DNA of 64,000 nucleotides from Clostridiaceae bacterium. GTDB lineage: Bacteria > Bacillota > Clostridia > UBA1212 > DUPL01. Shown here piece by piece: positions 34,225 through 42,266 of this stretch. The stretch lies in the NCBI GenBank assembly GCA_012838385.1, contig DUPL01000044.1, positions 19,642 to 83,641 on the forward strand, in the 5' to 3' direction. Positions within the stretch are counted from its first letter, which is position 1. Each line of letters begins with the position of its first letter. A model generated the notes under the pieces. The model was not told where the DNA came from and did no database searches. It saw only the letters and a program-made list of their open reading frames with translations. The position numbers and the translations under genes were made by a program.

Positions 34225-34260
34225 CAAGAAGGCAAGTCTTATGACTTGCCTTCTTGGTTT
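34225..34260 (+). terminator. Terminator of the 88-residue gene
   Basis: CAAGAAGGCAAGTC (34225-34238) and GACTTGCCTTCTTG (34243-34256) form a perfect 14-bp stem with a TTAT loop, followed by GTTT. Confidence 0.85.
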
Positions 34261-34283
34261 GCTATGTACAAAAAGGCCAGGAA

Positions 34284-34802
34284 TTATATTATCCTTTCCT
34301 CCTTAAGCTTGGAAACAGTTTGCTTGGCAAGAGTGTTGACTTCCTGCTCGTTTAAGCGATATTTACTGATGGTTTGGGGAGTAGGCTTTGGTTCGGGTGG
34401 TAGAAGGTCTGCAATATGCAGTTCAATTACTTTTGTCGCCTCATAGCCTGTTATGTGTTTGAGTTTACTGGGTAATTCCGGGTTAGCATATCCACTTAAG
34501 GATATGTATGCATATTTTTGAGGATGTTTCTTTAACTCATTAAAGTATGGCCTTAAAGGAAATGCGGGTTGCCCCATCCATACTGGTGCGACAAATATAA
34601 TTAAATCATAATCAGACATAACTTGTGGACTTGGCTCTGTCTGTGGTGTCCTGTGTAAAACAAAGTCTGCTATTATAGTACCGATGGTTCGTTTCTTATT
34701 CTCGGTTATGCATATATGTTCCATGTTTAACTTTTCGGCAATACTTTTAGCAAAAATCTCGTTATTGCCTGTGTAGGAATAGGACATAATTAATAACTTC
34801 AT
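34284..34802 (-). CDS. Flavodoxin family protein
   Basis: A 172-residue FMN-binding protein. The phosphate loop SYSYTGNNEIFAK (about 7-19) and VAPVWMGQPAFPLRPYF resemble clostridial flavodoxin-like quinone/flavin reductases. The order of elements fits a complete flavodoxin fold with a C-terminal helix. AGGAG precedes the ATG. It lies 29 bases after the GpsA-like gene and is probably cotranscribed. Partner unknown. Confidence 0.85.
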   Translation of the reverse strand: MKLLIMSYSYTGNNEIFAKSIAEKLNMEHICITENKKRTIGTIIADFVLHRTPQTEPSPQVMSDYDLIIFVAPVWMGQPAFPLRPYFNELKKHPQKYAYISLSGYANPELPSKLKHITGYEATKVIELHIADLLPPEPKPTPQTISKYRLNEQEVNTLAKQTVSKLKEERII

Positions 34803-34831
34803 AAATACACACTCCTGTTTAGAAAAAATAT

Positions 34832-35872
34832 TTATAATGTGAAGCTATCCCAAGGAATATTTACCGCCTTTTTCTCAGTAAGTATTTCATCAATGTGTAA
34901 CAGCAGCGGAAATTCCTCTTTCTTTAAAATTCCTTTCTCAATATTCAACTTTACTACCCTTGCAACTCTTTCAGATATGACCAATGATTCCAATGTCACT
35001 CCATCTAATTCTGCCTTGGCTTCGTCAATATCAAGTCCTCTTCCGAGTAAAATGCCGATCATTCTTGTACGTCCACCGTAAACAGTAACATATAAATCGC
35101 CCACACCTACACACAAATTGTCCAAAGTCAAGGCATTCTGAAATTCCAGCAAACGATACATTTCCTTTACTGCATGACCAAAGACTGCCGCCTGTGAATT
35201 AAAATGTATTTCACTGTCCAAACCAAACGCCCTCTGATTCAATCCGATTGTTAATGCAATTCCCAAAGCGTATGCATTTTTTAGGGCAACTGCACTCTCG
35301 ATGCCAGTTATATCCGTTGAAAGACGAATGTGGTAATAGTCTGTCTGAAATACTTCCTTTAAATACTTAAGGTCGGCCATGTTTTCTCCACAAAAAGCAA
35401 CTACTGTCTGATCTTGTGCTACCAGCTCATAACTGGTACATGGTCCACCAATCGCATTTAAAGAAACATTCTTGCCAAGTTCGTTCAGTTTATCCTTCCA
35501 AAAATCAAGATATGTTATCAGTTTGCCATCAGGGCTATCTATAAGACCCTTTGTTACAGCAAGCATTTTCACATTCTCTGGCAAAACTGGCAGTACTTTT
35601 TCTGCAAACCACGTCACTCCAAAACTACTCACGCCGCAGATAACAACATCAGTTCCCAAAAGGGCACTTTCCAGCTCTTCTATCTGATAAAAGTCAATTC
35701 CTTCAGGAAACTCTTTGTTAAATTTTGGATGTTTGTTTTCTATCTTGCAGCGGTTGATAATTTCTCTATCGAGATGTGTTCCAACAATTCTTACCTCATT
35801 GCCATTCTCCCTTGCAGGGAACGCAAGTGCAGAACCCATCATGCCAGAACCTACTATTGTTACTAATGCCAT
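34832..35872 (-). CDS. NAD(P)-dependent glycerol-3-phosphate dehydrogenase-like protein
   Basis: A 346-residue GpsA-family oxidoreductase. The Rossmann motif GSGMMGSALA (8-17), the conserved lysine in VALKNAYALGIAL, and GVGDLYVTVYGGRTRM match the family that makes sn-glycerol 3-phosphate for phospholipids. It departs from typical GpsA (GxWGTALA; SRN near the C-terminus), so it may be a paralogue with another substrate. It is first in a two-gene unit with the flavodoxin. Confidence 0.8.
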   Translation of the reverse strand: MALVTIVGSGMMGSALAFPARENGNEVRIVGTHLDREIINRCKIENKHPKFNKEFPEGIDFYQIEELESALLGTDVVICGVSSFGVTWFAEKVLPVLPENVKMLAVTKGLIDSPDGKLITYLDFWKDKLNELGKNVSLNAIGGPCTSYELVAQDQTVVAFCGENMADLKYLKEVFQTDYYHIRLSTDITGIESAVALKNAYALGIALTIGLNQRAFGLDSEIHFNSQAAVFGHAVKEMYRLLEFQNALTLDNLCVGVGDLYVTVYGGRTRMIGILLGRGLDIDEAKAELDGVTLESLVISERVARVVKLNIEKGILKKEEFPLLLHIDEILTEKKAVNIPWDSFTL

Positions 35873-35903
35873 TTCATCACCATCTAATTTATATTTTACA
35901 AAT

Positions 35904-35932
35904 ATTGTAGAATCAGCTGAAAACTATGTCAA
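35904..35932 (-). promoter_or_regulatory. Promoter of the GpsA-like/flavodoxin unit
   Basis: Minus-strand TTGACA (35932-35927) and TACAAT (35909-35904) with a 17-base spacer. Confidence 0.75.
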
Positions 35933-35943
35933 TAAAGTTATAT

Positions 35944-36777
35944 TCATTTTGACACTTCTTCAAAATGAACGACATATACCACACCACAGCCGTTTTTCCA
36001 GTCATTACCCATGATGTATGTTTTACCTTTAACTATATTAATATTTTCAGGTTCAACTCCGTCAGGCACATCCAAAGGTATGGCCCAAACCAAATTGCAA
36101 TCAAAGTCGTAAACGCGTATTTCTGCTTGGTATCCGTTTTGCGAGGACCTTACAAAGTAGATATACTCATCGTCGCAATAAACTCCTTGGGAAAGGCTTC
36201 CCGGTGCCTCTACCGATACGGATTTTACAAGATTCAGATCCCCATCCCATATATCCAGAGTTTCTCCTGCCCATTCACCGGAAGCATACATGTCTCTGCC
36301 TTCACTGTATGCCATGGCAAAGAAAGGTTTGGGCAGATCCGCAGTTTCAATAATTTCAAAGGTGTCTGGATCAACCAAGGAATATCTGTAATAATGATCA
36401 TCGGGGGACTGACAGTGAGATACAAGAAACATTTTCTTCTTTGAGTTGTATGTAATATTGTTTGCATGATCCAATTCCAGAATGTCACTTACCTTGATTA
36501 TCTTACCCTTCTTGTCAAGAACGTGAATTTTAGTAAGTTCATATCCTTGCGAATCTTTTTTAATCATGGCTACATAGAATTTCTCGCCGTCGAAATATCC
36601 GCCCTGCATTATATAGTAGCCTGGATCTTCAGGGATAAAGATAAAGAGTTTTTCTACTGTCGCTCTGTACTCTTGGTCTTTAGAAAGCTTTTGTATTCCC
36701 AGCTCTTTACTGCAGCCAACTGTAATAATCGAAAAGAAGCCTAGAAGTACAGCTGTCATAACTTTTATAGTTTTCAT
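35944..36777 (-). CDS. Lipoprotein with beta-propeller-like body, unknown function
   Basis: A 277-residue lipoprotein: signal peptide with lipobox TVGC (Cys about 22), then repeating strand patterns such as KKMFLVSHCQ, MYASGEWAGETLDIWDG, IYFVRSS, EIRVYDFDCNLVWAIPLD and KTYIMGNDW, resembling blades of a six-bladed propeller. ATG 36777 is chosen because AGGAGTG lies upstream and it gives a proper signal peptide; an upstream in-frame ATG at 36807 does not. A small inverted repeat CACATG/CATGTG lies at 36819-36832. Function unknown. Confidence 0.7.
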   Translation of the reverse strand: MKTIKVMTAVLLGFFSIITVGCSKELGIQKLSKDQEYRATVEKLFIFIPEDPGYYIMQGGYFDGEKFYVAMIKKDSQGYELTKIHVLDKKGKIIKVSDILELDHANNITYNSKKKMFLVSHCQSPDDHYYRYSLVDPDTFEIIETADLPKPFFAMAYSEGRDMYASGEWAGETLDIWDGDLNLVKSVSVEAPGSLSQGVYCDDEYIYFVRSSQNGYQAEIRVYDFDCNLVWAIPLDVPDGVEPENINIVKGKTYIMGNDWKNGCGVVYVVHFEEVSK

Positions 36778-36849
36778 AGTAAAAATCACTCCTGAACCAA
36801 ACTGCATGTCAATTTTATCACATGTTCATGTGTATTACTATTAAAGAAT

Positions 36850-36878
36850 AAAAAAAAAGGCCATATAAAATTGGCCTT
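36850..36878 (-). terminator. Terminator of the tRNA-Lys gene
   Basis: On the minus strand AAGGCCA and TGGCCTT (36878-36872 and 36863-36857) form a stem with an 8-base loop, followed by a run of T residues to 36850. Confidence 0.85.
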
Positions 36879-36883
36879 CTTCC

Positions 36884-36960
36884 TGGTGCACCTTCAGGGA
36901 CTCGAACCCGGGACCCACTGATTAAGAGTCAGTTGCTCTACCATCTGAGCTAAAGGTGCA
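36884..36960 (-). tRNA. tRNA-Lys (anticodon CTT)
   Basis: The minus strand folds into a full cloverleaf. Acceptor TGCACCT/AGGTGCA, D arm with AGCTCAGATGGTAGAGC, anticodon stem ACTGA/TCAGT around CTCTTAA (anticodon CTT), T arm with GGTTCGAGTCC, and an encoded CCA (36886-36884). Confidence 0.97.
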
Positions 36961-36984
36961 TGTGCTGTTCAAACAGCAAAATAA

Positions 36985-37013
36985 ATTATACACCTAAAAT
37001 AAGCTTGTGTCAA
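36985..37013 (-). promoter_or_regulatory. Promoter of the tRNA-Lys gene
   Basis: Minus-strand TTGACA (37013-37008) and TATAAT (36990-36985), both perfect, 17-base spacer, about 25 bases from the tRNA 5' end. Confidence 0.88.
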
Positions 37014-37069
37014 TAACTTTTTTTAAAATGCTGTCCTTACTAGGTTGTAAATTTTCTAATACAAAAAAA

Positions 37070-37096
37070 GCAACACCATGGTTACCATGGTGTTGC
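37070..37096 (-). terminator. Terminator of the ABC-2 operon
   Basis: A near-perfect palindrome GCAACACCATGG/CCATGGTGTTGC. On the minus strand it is followed by seven T residues, 20 bases after the permease stop. Confidence 0.88.
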
Positions 37097-37115
37097 ATCT
37101 GGATTGTCTGTAGGT

Positions 37116-37871
37116 TTACAGTTCCTGTTTTTCAAAGGAGACAATACCAAGGACAAGAAATAATACAGTACATCCAATACATGTAAGCAGAGGGATGAGA
37201 AGATTTTCATAATTTCCGGAGAGTGCCGTAATTGAATTGTCCAAAAGCATTGCTGGTGTAAACTTGTTTACATATGGTATGGCAGCCAGAATAAATACGG
37301 CTATATATACTCCAAAACCAATCAAACAGGAGACAATAGTGTTTTTTCCAATACAACTTGCAAAAATTGCTCCGGCGGCAAACATAATACCTATAAGATA
37401 AAACAAACCAAATGATGCTATTGTATGTTTGTTTATGCTTTCGTTAATCAAAACTTTAATCATTGCAGCAAAGGCTGCAGAGGAAACAACATATACAACA
37501 GTGTACCAAATTACATATGAGATGTATTTTGCAAGAACAAAAGTTGGTCTTGATATGTTCTTGGTCAGTGTAAGAATCGCAGTCCCTTTCTTCTTTTCCC
37601 TTACAACTGCAAGGCACGTAATGAAAATTAATGCCAGAAACCCTGATTGAAATTGATTTCCGTAGTACTGTGTATAGTATGACGCTAATGACATGTCAAA
37701 CTGTTCAGCAGCACCAGGCAAACCAGACAACTCAAGGAGCTTTGGCATATAGTAGTAAAGAATAGGGGACATAAAACTGTTGACAATAAACAGGGCAAGC
37801 AATATCAATAGCTTCCATGTTTTTACGAATTCCTTCAGTTCTTTTTTCAGAAAAACAATAAAGTTATTCAT
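37116..37871 (-). CDS. ABC-2 type permease
   Basis: A 251-residue membrane protein with six predicted helices: one at 20-40, a second near 65-80 after a PILYYYMPKLLELSG loop, and four more ending at ILGIVSFEKQEL. The VVREKKKGTAILTLTKNISRPTFVLAKYISY segment is the coupling region typical of ABC-2 exporters. ATG 37871 has GGAGG upstream and overlaps the ATPase stop by 8 bases; a longer in-frame start at 37901 lacks a site. It pairs with the next upstream ATPase. Substrate unknown. Confidence 0.85.
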   Translation of the reverse strand: MNNFIVFLKKELKEFVKTWKLLILLALFIVNSFMSPILYYYMPKLLELSGLPGAAEQFDMSLASYYTQYYGNQFQSGFLALIFITCLAVVREKKKGTAILTLTKNISRPTFVLAKYISYVIWYTVVYVVSSAAFAAMIKVLINESINKHTIASFGLFYLIGIMFAAGAIFASCIGKNTIVSCLIGFGVYIAVFILAAIPYVNKFTPAMLLDNSITALSGNYENLLIPLLTCIGCTVLFLVLGIVSFEKQEL

Positions 37872-38793
37872 GTGACACAACCTCCAGGAATATTGATTCA
37901 AGTCTTCTTGTTTGCACGTTGTAATTCATAAGCGCCAATGAGTGCTCATTGATTAATGCTGGTATTTCACGGCCTGCCAACATGTCGTCCAATGCAACAA
38001 TCTGAATAATTCCGTTCTGATTTCTCCCTACAGACTTTATATACTCTTTGTTTTCAAGGGTGGAGACGAGTGTATTAATAGATTCATCTTCTCCCTTGAC
38101 TGACATATTTATAATATGCTCTACTTGTTTCGCAGTCAGTTCGTTTATTTCTGTGTTTACTTTCAGCACTCCTTTATCCATTATTAAAACAGTATCACAA
38201 ACCCTTTCAACGTCTGCTATGATATGTGTTGAGAATAAAACAGTAACTTTACCCTTCAATGATAGAATCAAATCAAAAATCGCTTTTCTTCCTATAGGGT
38301 CCAATGCGGATGCGGGTTCGTCAAGCAGCACAACGGATGGATCTCCAATAAGAGCCTGGGCAATACCAAGCCGTTGCTTCATACCTCTTGAATAACCCTT
38401 TATCTTTGTCTTAACACCACTCAGCCCAAAACGTTCAAGTAATTCAGCAGTTCTTTTCCTTATGTCTTCTTTGTCCATTTGTAACAGTTTGCCGCAAAAA
38501 TGTAGATACTGTTCTGCTGTCATCCAATCATAAAACCCTGGCACGTCAGGCAAATATCCTACATGCAGCTTTCTTTCAAGTCCGCTTTTAACCTTCACTC
38601 CATTTACAAAAAGCTCACCTGACGTAGGCTTGATAAGTCCCATTAGCATTTTTATTGTTGTAGTTTTGCCAGCACCGTTTGGTCCTACAAAACCGCAAAT
38701 CGTTCCTTTTGGCAACTTTACTGACAAGTTGTCAACAGCAGTCACATCGCCAAATTTTTTTGTCACGTTGTTTATCTCAATTGCATATTCCAT
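37864..38793 (-). CDS. ABC transporter ATP-binding protein
   Basis: A 309-residue ABC-2-type ATPase. Walker A GPNGAGKTT (about 38-46), signature SRGMKQRLGIAQAL, Walker B VLLDEPASALDP and FSTHI are canonical. A C-terminal regulatory extension of about 90 residues follows, as in CcmA/DrrA-type ATPases. Second ATPase of a four-gene minus-strand cluster. Confidence 0.93.
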   Translation of the reverse strand: MEYAIEINNVTKKFGDVTAVDNLSVKLPKGTICGFVGPNGAGKTTTIKMLMGLIKPTSGELFVNGVKVKSGLERKLHVGYLPDVPGFYDWMTAEQYLHFCGKLLQMDKEDIRKRTAELLERFGLSGVKTKIKGYSRGMKQRLGIAQALIGDPSVVLLDEPASALDPIGRKAIFDLILSLKGKVTVLFSTHIIADVERVCDTVLIMDKGVLKVNTEINELTAKQVEHIINMSVKGEDESINTLVSTLENKEYIKSVGRNQNGIIQIVALDDMLAGREIPALINEHSLALMNYNVQTRRLESIFLEVVSHE

Positions 38794-38797
38794 AAAC

Positions 38798-40066
38798 TCA
38801 CTCCTTTGTTCTTAAAACTTTGATAAGTTCTTTTATCTTTGGTGGCTTGCCGTACATTAAGACACCAACCCTGTAAATTTTAGCAGCAATATAACCTGTA
38901 AGAAGAATTGTTGCAATTAGGATGGCAATTGAAAGAGCTATTTCCCACATCGGTACCGATGTCATAATAATTCTAAGAAACATACACATAGGTGAGAAGA
39001 AAGGTATGAAAGAGAATACTCTGACAACGATGCCTTTTGGATTAACAAGGTTTACCATACTCACAAGAAAACCTGCCATATACAGGAATGTTACAGGCAA
39101 AATACTTGTGTTAACATCTTCAATCCTGCTTACAAGCGAGCCTACAGCGCCATAGAAAAAGGCATACAGGAAGAAGCCGAGCAGGAAAAACAGTATTGTG
39201 TAAAACAGTACATCAGCGGGCATGTCAAACAATGATGTTACCAATGGGTACTTGCTCCATGTACTCTCATTTATTTTATAGAATCCAAAGGAAACACCCA
39301 TTATGGCAACCAGTTGCGTAAGACCTGCAGTACCTGAGCCAAGAATCTTGCCAAACATGAAGTTGAGAGGTTTGGCTGATGATATTAGCAGCTCCATTGC
39401 CCTTGAGCTCTTCTCGGTGGCAACAGAAGTAGCTACAAGCTGTCCGTAAAGATTCACCGCAATATACAGGAACATAAGCAGGATGTATGCATAAAGGAAG
39501 GTTTGTTCAGCACTTTTGCCAAGTTCAATCAAATTGGATTTCACGGTACTTGCCAAAATTCTTTGGATTTCTTCCAATGATACCCCTTGATTTTGCAGTT
39601 CGGTAATCTTGTAGTTGTACTCAAGAACGCTTGCTATCTGCTGCGTCAAGGTGTTGGTAATCACATAATCCTTTACATAAAGGTCAAACTCAAGTGGTTT
39701 TGACATAACCAAAGCTGCGTAATATTCCTCTTTGTTAACCTTGTCTTTAAGTTCATCCAGATTGCTGTCTTCGGCAATAAAGTCATAATTAGGCAGGCTC
39801 AAGTTCAGAACTTCTTCTATCTGCACCCCTGAATTATTAATAACAGCAACCTTCAATTTATCAGTACCAACAGGATCCGTACCAGGCTCATCGCCGGGTA
39901 TGTCTTCGCTTTTGAACATACCAATAACTGTCGGAGTTGTTAAAACAACCGCTATAACCACCATGATTATGATTGTGGTGATTAAATACACTTTATTCTT
40001 AAGTATTCCCATATACTCATAGGAAAATATGGTCTTGAACTGTTCCCAATCCCGTTTTTTTATCAT
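38798..40066 (-). CDS. ABC-2 type permease (NatB-like)
   Basis: A 422-residue membrane protein. The first helix (about 25-47) is followed by an extracytoplasmic domain of about 140 residues, then five or six helices from about 190, including EKSSRAMELLISSAKPLNFMFGKILG. This matches the NatB/YhaP family, classically sodium exporters but functionally broad. It overlaps the upstream ATPase by 4 bases. Confidence 0.88.
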   Translation of the reverse strand: MIKKRDWEQFKTIFSYEYMGILKNKVYLITTIIIMVVIAVVLTTPTVIGMFKSEDIPGDEPGTDPVGTDKLKVAVINNSGVQIEEVLNLSLPNYDFIAEDSNLDELKDKVNKEEYYAALVMSKPLEFDLYVKDYVITNTLTQQIASVLEYNYKITELQNQGVSLEEIQRILASTVKSNLIELGKSAEQTFLYAYILLMFLYIAVNLYGQLVATSVATEKSSRAMELLISSAKPLNFMFGKILGSGTAGLTQLVAIMGVSFGFYKINESTWSKYPLVTSLFDMPADVLFYTILFFLLGFFLYAFFYGAVGSLVSRIEDVNTSILPVTFLYMAGFLVSMVNLVNPKGIVVRVFSFIPFFSPMCMFLRIIMTSVPMWEIALSIAILIATILLTGYIAAKIYRVGVLMYGKPPKIKELIKVLRTKE

Positions 40067-40998
40067 ATGGCGTCACCTGCCTTATCCACAAATATCTCCT
40101 CCAAGGTGGGCTCAATAACATGAAAATCATCTATTTCGTAGTTTGCATCAACAAACATTCTAAGCATTGCATCCTTGGAGACATCGTCCTTTAGCTTCAT
40201 AATAAATGAATAAGCTTCCTTCTCTGTATTTGCGCCAGCTTTTTGAGCCTCGAATGACATCACATGGTCGTCTACAAAGTTCTTAATACTCTCAATATTT
40301 TGAGGTTTGGTAAAGGATACAAAAACATTGTCGTTCGGATAACTCTTCTTAATATTGAAAATGCTGTCGTGCAATACAATCGTACCACGGTTCAAAAGAG
40401 CTATCCTGTCACAGAATTCCTCTACATAATTCATCTGATGGCTTGAGAAGATCACAATTTTGCCGTCATCAACAAGCTCTTTAACAATGTTTTTTAGCAA
40501 TACGGCATTTACCGGATCAAGTCCACTAAAAGGCTCATCAAGAATCACAATATCCGGATCATTAACAAGGCTAGCTGCCAGCTGTATTTTCTGCTGGTTT
40601 CCCTTTGAAAGGGTATTTAACTTTTTGCTAAACTGATCCTCCAAACCAAGTCGTTCAAGCCACTTTACTGTATTAGCCTTTGCATCCTTCGTACTGAGAC
40701 CTTTTAGTCTTGCCAGATAAATAAGCTGGCTTCCAATTGGCTTTTTGGGGTAAAGACCTCTTTCCTCCGGCAGATAGCCAATGCTGTAATTCTCTGGATA
40801 AAATGTCTTGTTGTCAAGAAGGATACTGCCTTCGTCAGCGTTGAAGAACCTCATTATAATTCTCATAATGGTGGTTTTCCCGGCTCCGTTCCTGCCTAGT
40901 AGCCCTAATGCAGACCCACTGCTTGCAGAAAAGCTCACATCTTTCAAGACTCCTTTGGTTCCAAAGCTCTTGTATACGTTCTTAACTTCTAATGTCAT
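40063..40998 (-). CDS. ABC transporter ATP-binding protein (NatA-like)
   Basis: A 311-residue ATPase. Walker A LGRNGAGKTT (about 33-42), signature LSKGNQQKIQLAASL, Walker B VILDEPFSGLDP, and FSSHQMNYVEEFCDR. The AAG-like C-terminal extension is typical of NatA/YhaQ proteins, which pair with the NatB-like permease that follows. AAAGGAG precedes the ATG. It heads the four-gene ABC cluster. Confidence 0.93.
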   Translation of the reverse strand: MTLEVKNVYKSFGTKGVLKDVSFSASSGSALGLLGRNGAGKTTIMRIIMRFFNADEGSILLDNKTFYPENYSIGYLPEERGLYPKKPIGSQLIYLARLKGLSTKDAKANTVKWLERLGLEDQFSKKLNTLSKGNQQKIQLAASLVNDPDIVILDEPFSGLDPVNAVLLKNIVKELVDDGKIVIFSSHQMNYVEEFCDRIALLNRGTIVLHDSIFNIKKSYPNDNVFVSFTKPQNIESIKNFVDDHVMSFEAQKAGANTEKEAYSFIMKLKDDVSKDAMLRMFVDANYEIDDFHVIEPTLEEIFVDKAGDAI

Positions 40999-41025
40999 GA
41001 GAGGCTCCTTTCTGTGTTTTAGAAT

Positions 41026-41054
41026 ATTTTACACAATAAGTGGAAAATTGTCCA
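41026..41054 (-). promoter_or_regulatory. Promoter of the four-gene ABC cluster
   Basis: Minus-strand TGGACA (41054-41049) and TAAAAT (41031-41026) with a 17-base spacer. Confidence 0.6.
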
Positions 41055-41073
41055 TAATATAATAGAAGCAAAA

Positions 41074-41101
41074 AGAAAGGCAGCCAATCAGGCTACCTTT
41101 C
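41074..41101 (-). terminator. Terminator of the CBM9-like surface protein gene
   Basis: On the minus strand AAAGGTAGCC and GGCTGCCTTT pair with one G-U pair around a 5-base loop, then CTTTTTG. Confidence 0.75.
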
Positions 41102-41135
41102 GGTTGAGTTTATTACATTTTTTTCAGGTAGGTAT

Positions 41136-42041
41136 TTATTGGTCCTTTTTTCTTGTTACAAAGTAAACAACAACAGCTGCAACGATGATAACACCTATAA
41201 CGATTGCGGCAATTACTGGTGCGCCAACGCCACCCTTGTCAGTGTCGTCATCCTTGTCTTCGTCCTTGTCGGTTGGAGCAGGAGTTTCTTCTGGCTCTGG
41301 GGTAGTTTCCTCCTCAAGGGTGATAGTGCCGAGCTTCAAGCTGCCGATATGGAATGGATTTTCTACATCAGATACAAAATTATCTGGAGCTCCGATTTGT
41401 GCCCATCCCTTGTTGTCACGGATAAGGAATGCGGAGAGACCCCAGGTTTGTCCAGCTTCAAGTTTCTTATCGGAAGCATCAATGTCTCCATCTTTTACTT
41501 GCAGATATTTTACGGGTATCATGAACTCGAGAACAGTAGAGCCGTCATCTTCGACTTCGATCGCATAATCAATATCTTCAAGATCTGCTTGCGAACCGCT
41601 GGCTTCTGAGTTGCCCACTGTGCCATGGTTGTGGATTGTAAATCTTATTTTATCCGTTGCATCGAAGAAGAATGAGAAGAACAAACCTTGTTGGTCGTCT
41701 CCCAGTACATCCCAAGGGTTCATGTCGAACTGTGGGAATAACTTGTTGTCACCCCAGTCGCCTTCTTCAACCTTAAGCTCGTAAGCAATATACAGACCTT
41801 CTTCAGTCCAGTTTATGTAGAAGCTGAATGGAAGTGGGTCTACATCGTATGATGAACTAAATGCGACGGTGTTGTCCTTGTTGAATTCATACTTTGTTCC
41901 GTATTCACCTTCAGAAATCTTGCCATCAATAGTAGCAGCACCTGCTTTTGCCTTGTATGCTGGAGCTTCAGCATGCACAGACATTACAGCCATCGAAAGA
42001 ATCAATGACAAAACCATTAAAACTGTCAATAATTTTCTCAT
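41136..42041 (-). CDS. Cell-surface protein with CBM9/DOMON-like fold and C-terminal membrane anchor
   Basis: A 301-residue exported protein. Signal peptide (about 1-24, VHAEA), then a single domain of about 210 residues opening with ATIDGKISEGEYG, the usual entry to CBM9-like carbohydrate- or heme-binding folds. It continues with FYINWTEEGLYIAYEL and VLEFMIPVKYL. A Thr/Pro/Glu/Asp linker (about 240-270) leads to a hydrophobic helix and the basic end TRKKDQ. No LPxTG-like motif, so it is anchored by the helix. Ligand unknown; binding of surface polysaccharide is a family-based guess. Confidence 0.78.
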   Translation of the reverse strand: MRKLLTVLMVLSLILSMAVMSVHAEAPAYKAKAGAATIDGKISEGEYGTKYEFNKDNTVAFSSSYDVDPLPFSFYINWTEEGLYIAYELKVEEGDWGDNKLFPQFDMNPWDVLGDDQQGLFFSFFFDATDKIRFTIHNHGTVGNSEASGSQADLEDIDYAIEVEDDGSTVLEFMIPVKYLQVKDGDIDASDKKLEAGQTWGLSAFLIRDNKGWAQIGAPDNFVSDVENPFHIGSLKLGTITLEEETTPEPEETPAPTDKDEDKDDDTDKGGVGAPVIAAIVIGVIIVAAVVVYFVTRKKDQ

Positions 42042-42074
42042 TTAATTTACCTCCTGTAACTAATATTCGGTCTA

Positions 42075-42103
42075 ATATTAACACAGCGACATATACATGT
42101 CAA
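42075..42103 (-). promoter_or_regulatory. Promoter of the CBM9-like gene
   Basis: Minus-strand TTGACA (42103-42098) and TAATAT (42080-42075) with a 17-base spacer. Confidence 0.8.
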
Positions 42104-42118
42104 ATAAAATATAATTTA

Positions 42119-42147
42119 TTGAACTTAAAAAAACATTATGATATGAT
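42119..42147 (+). promoter_or_regulatory. Promoter of the dockerin amidase gene
   Basis: TTGAAC (42119-42124) and TATGAT (42142-42147) with a 17-base spacer, divergent from the CBM9-like promoter with -35 boxes 15 bases apart. Confidence 0.65.
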
Positions 42148-42266
42148 ATAGAAAAAATAAACAATTGATAAAATTCAAGCAATGGAGTTACTAGCCATTA
42201 TATACTAAAAACAGCTTGAATCAAGCAGGGTTTAGAGCAATATTTGCGGAAGAGGTTGTCTGCCAA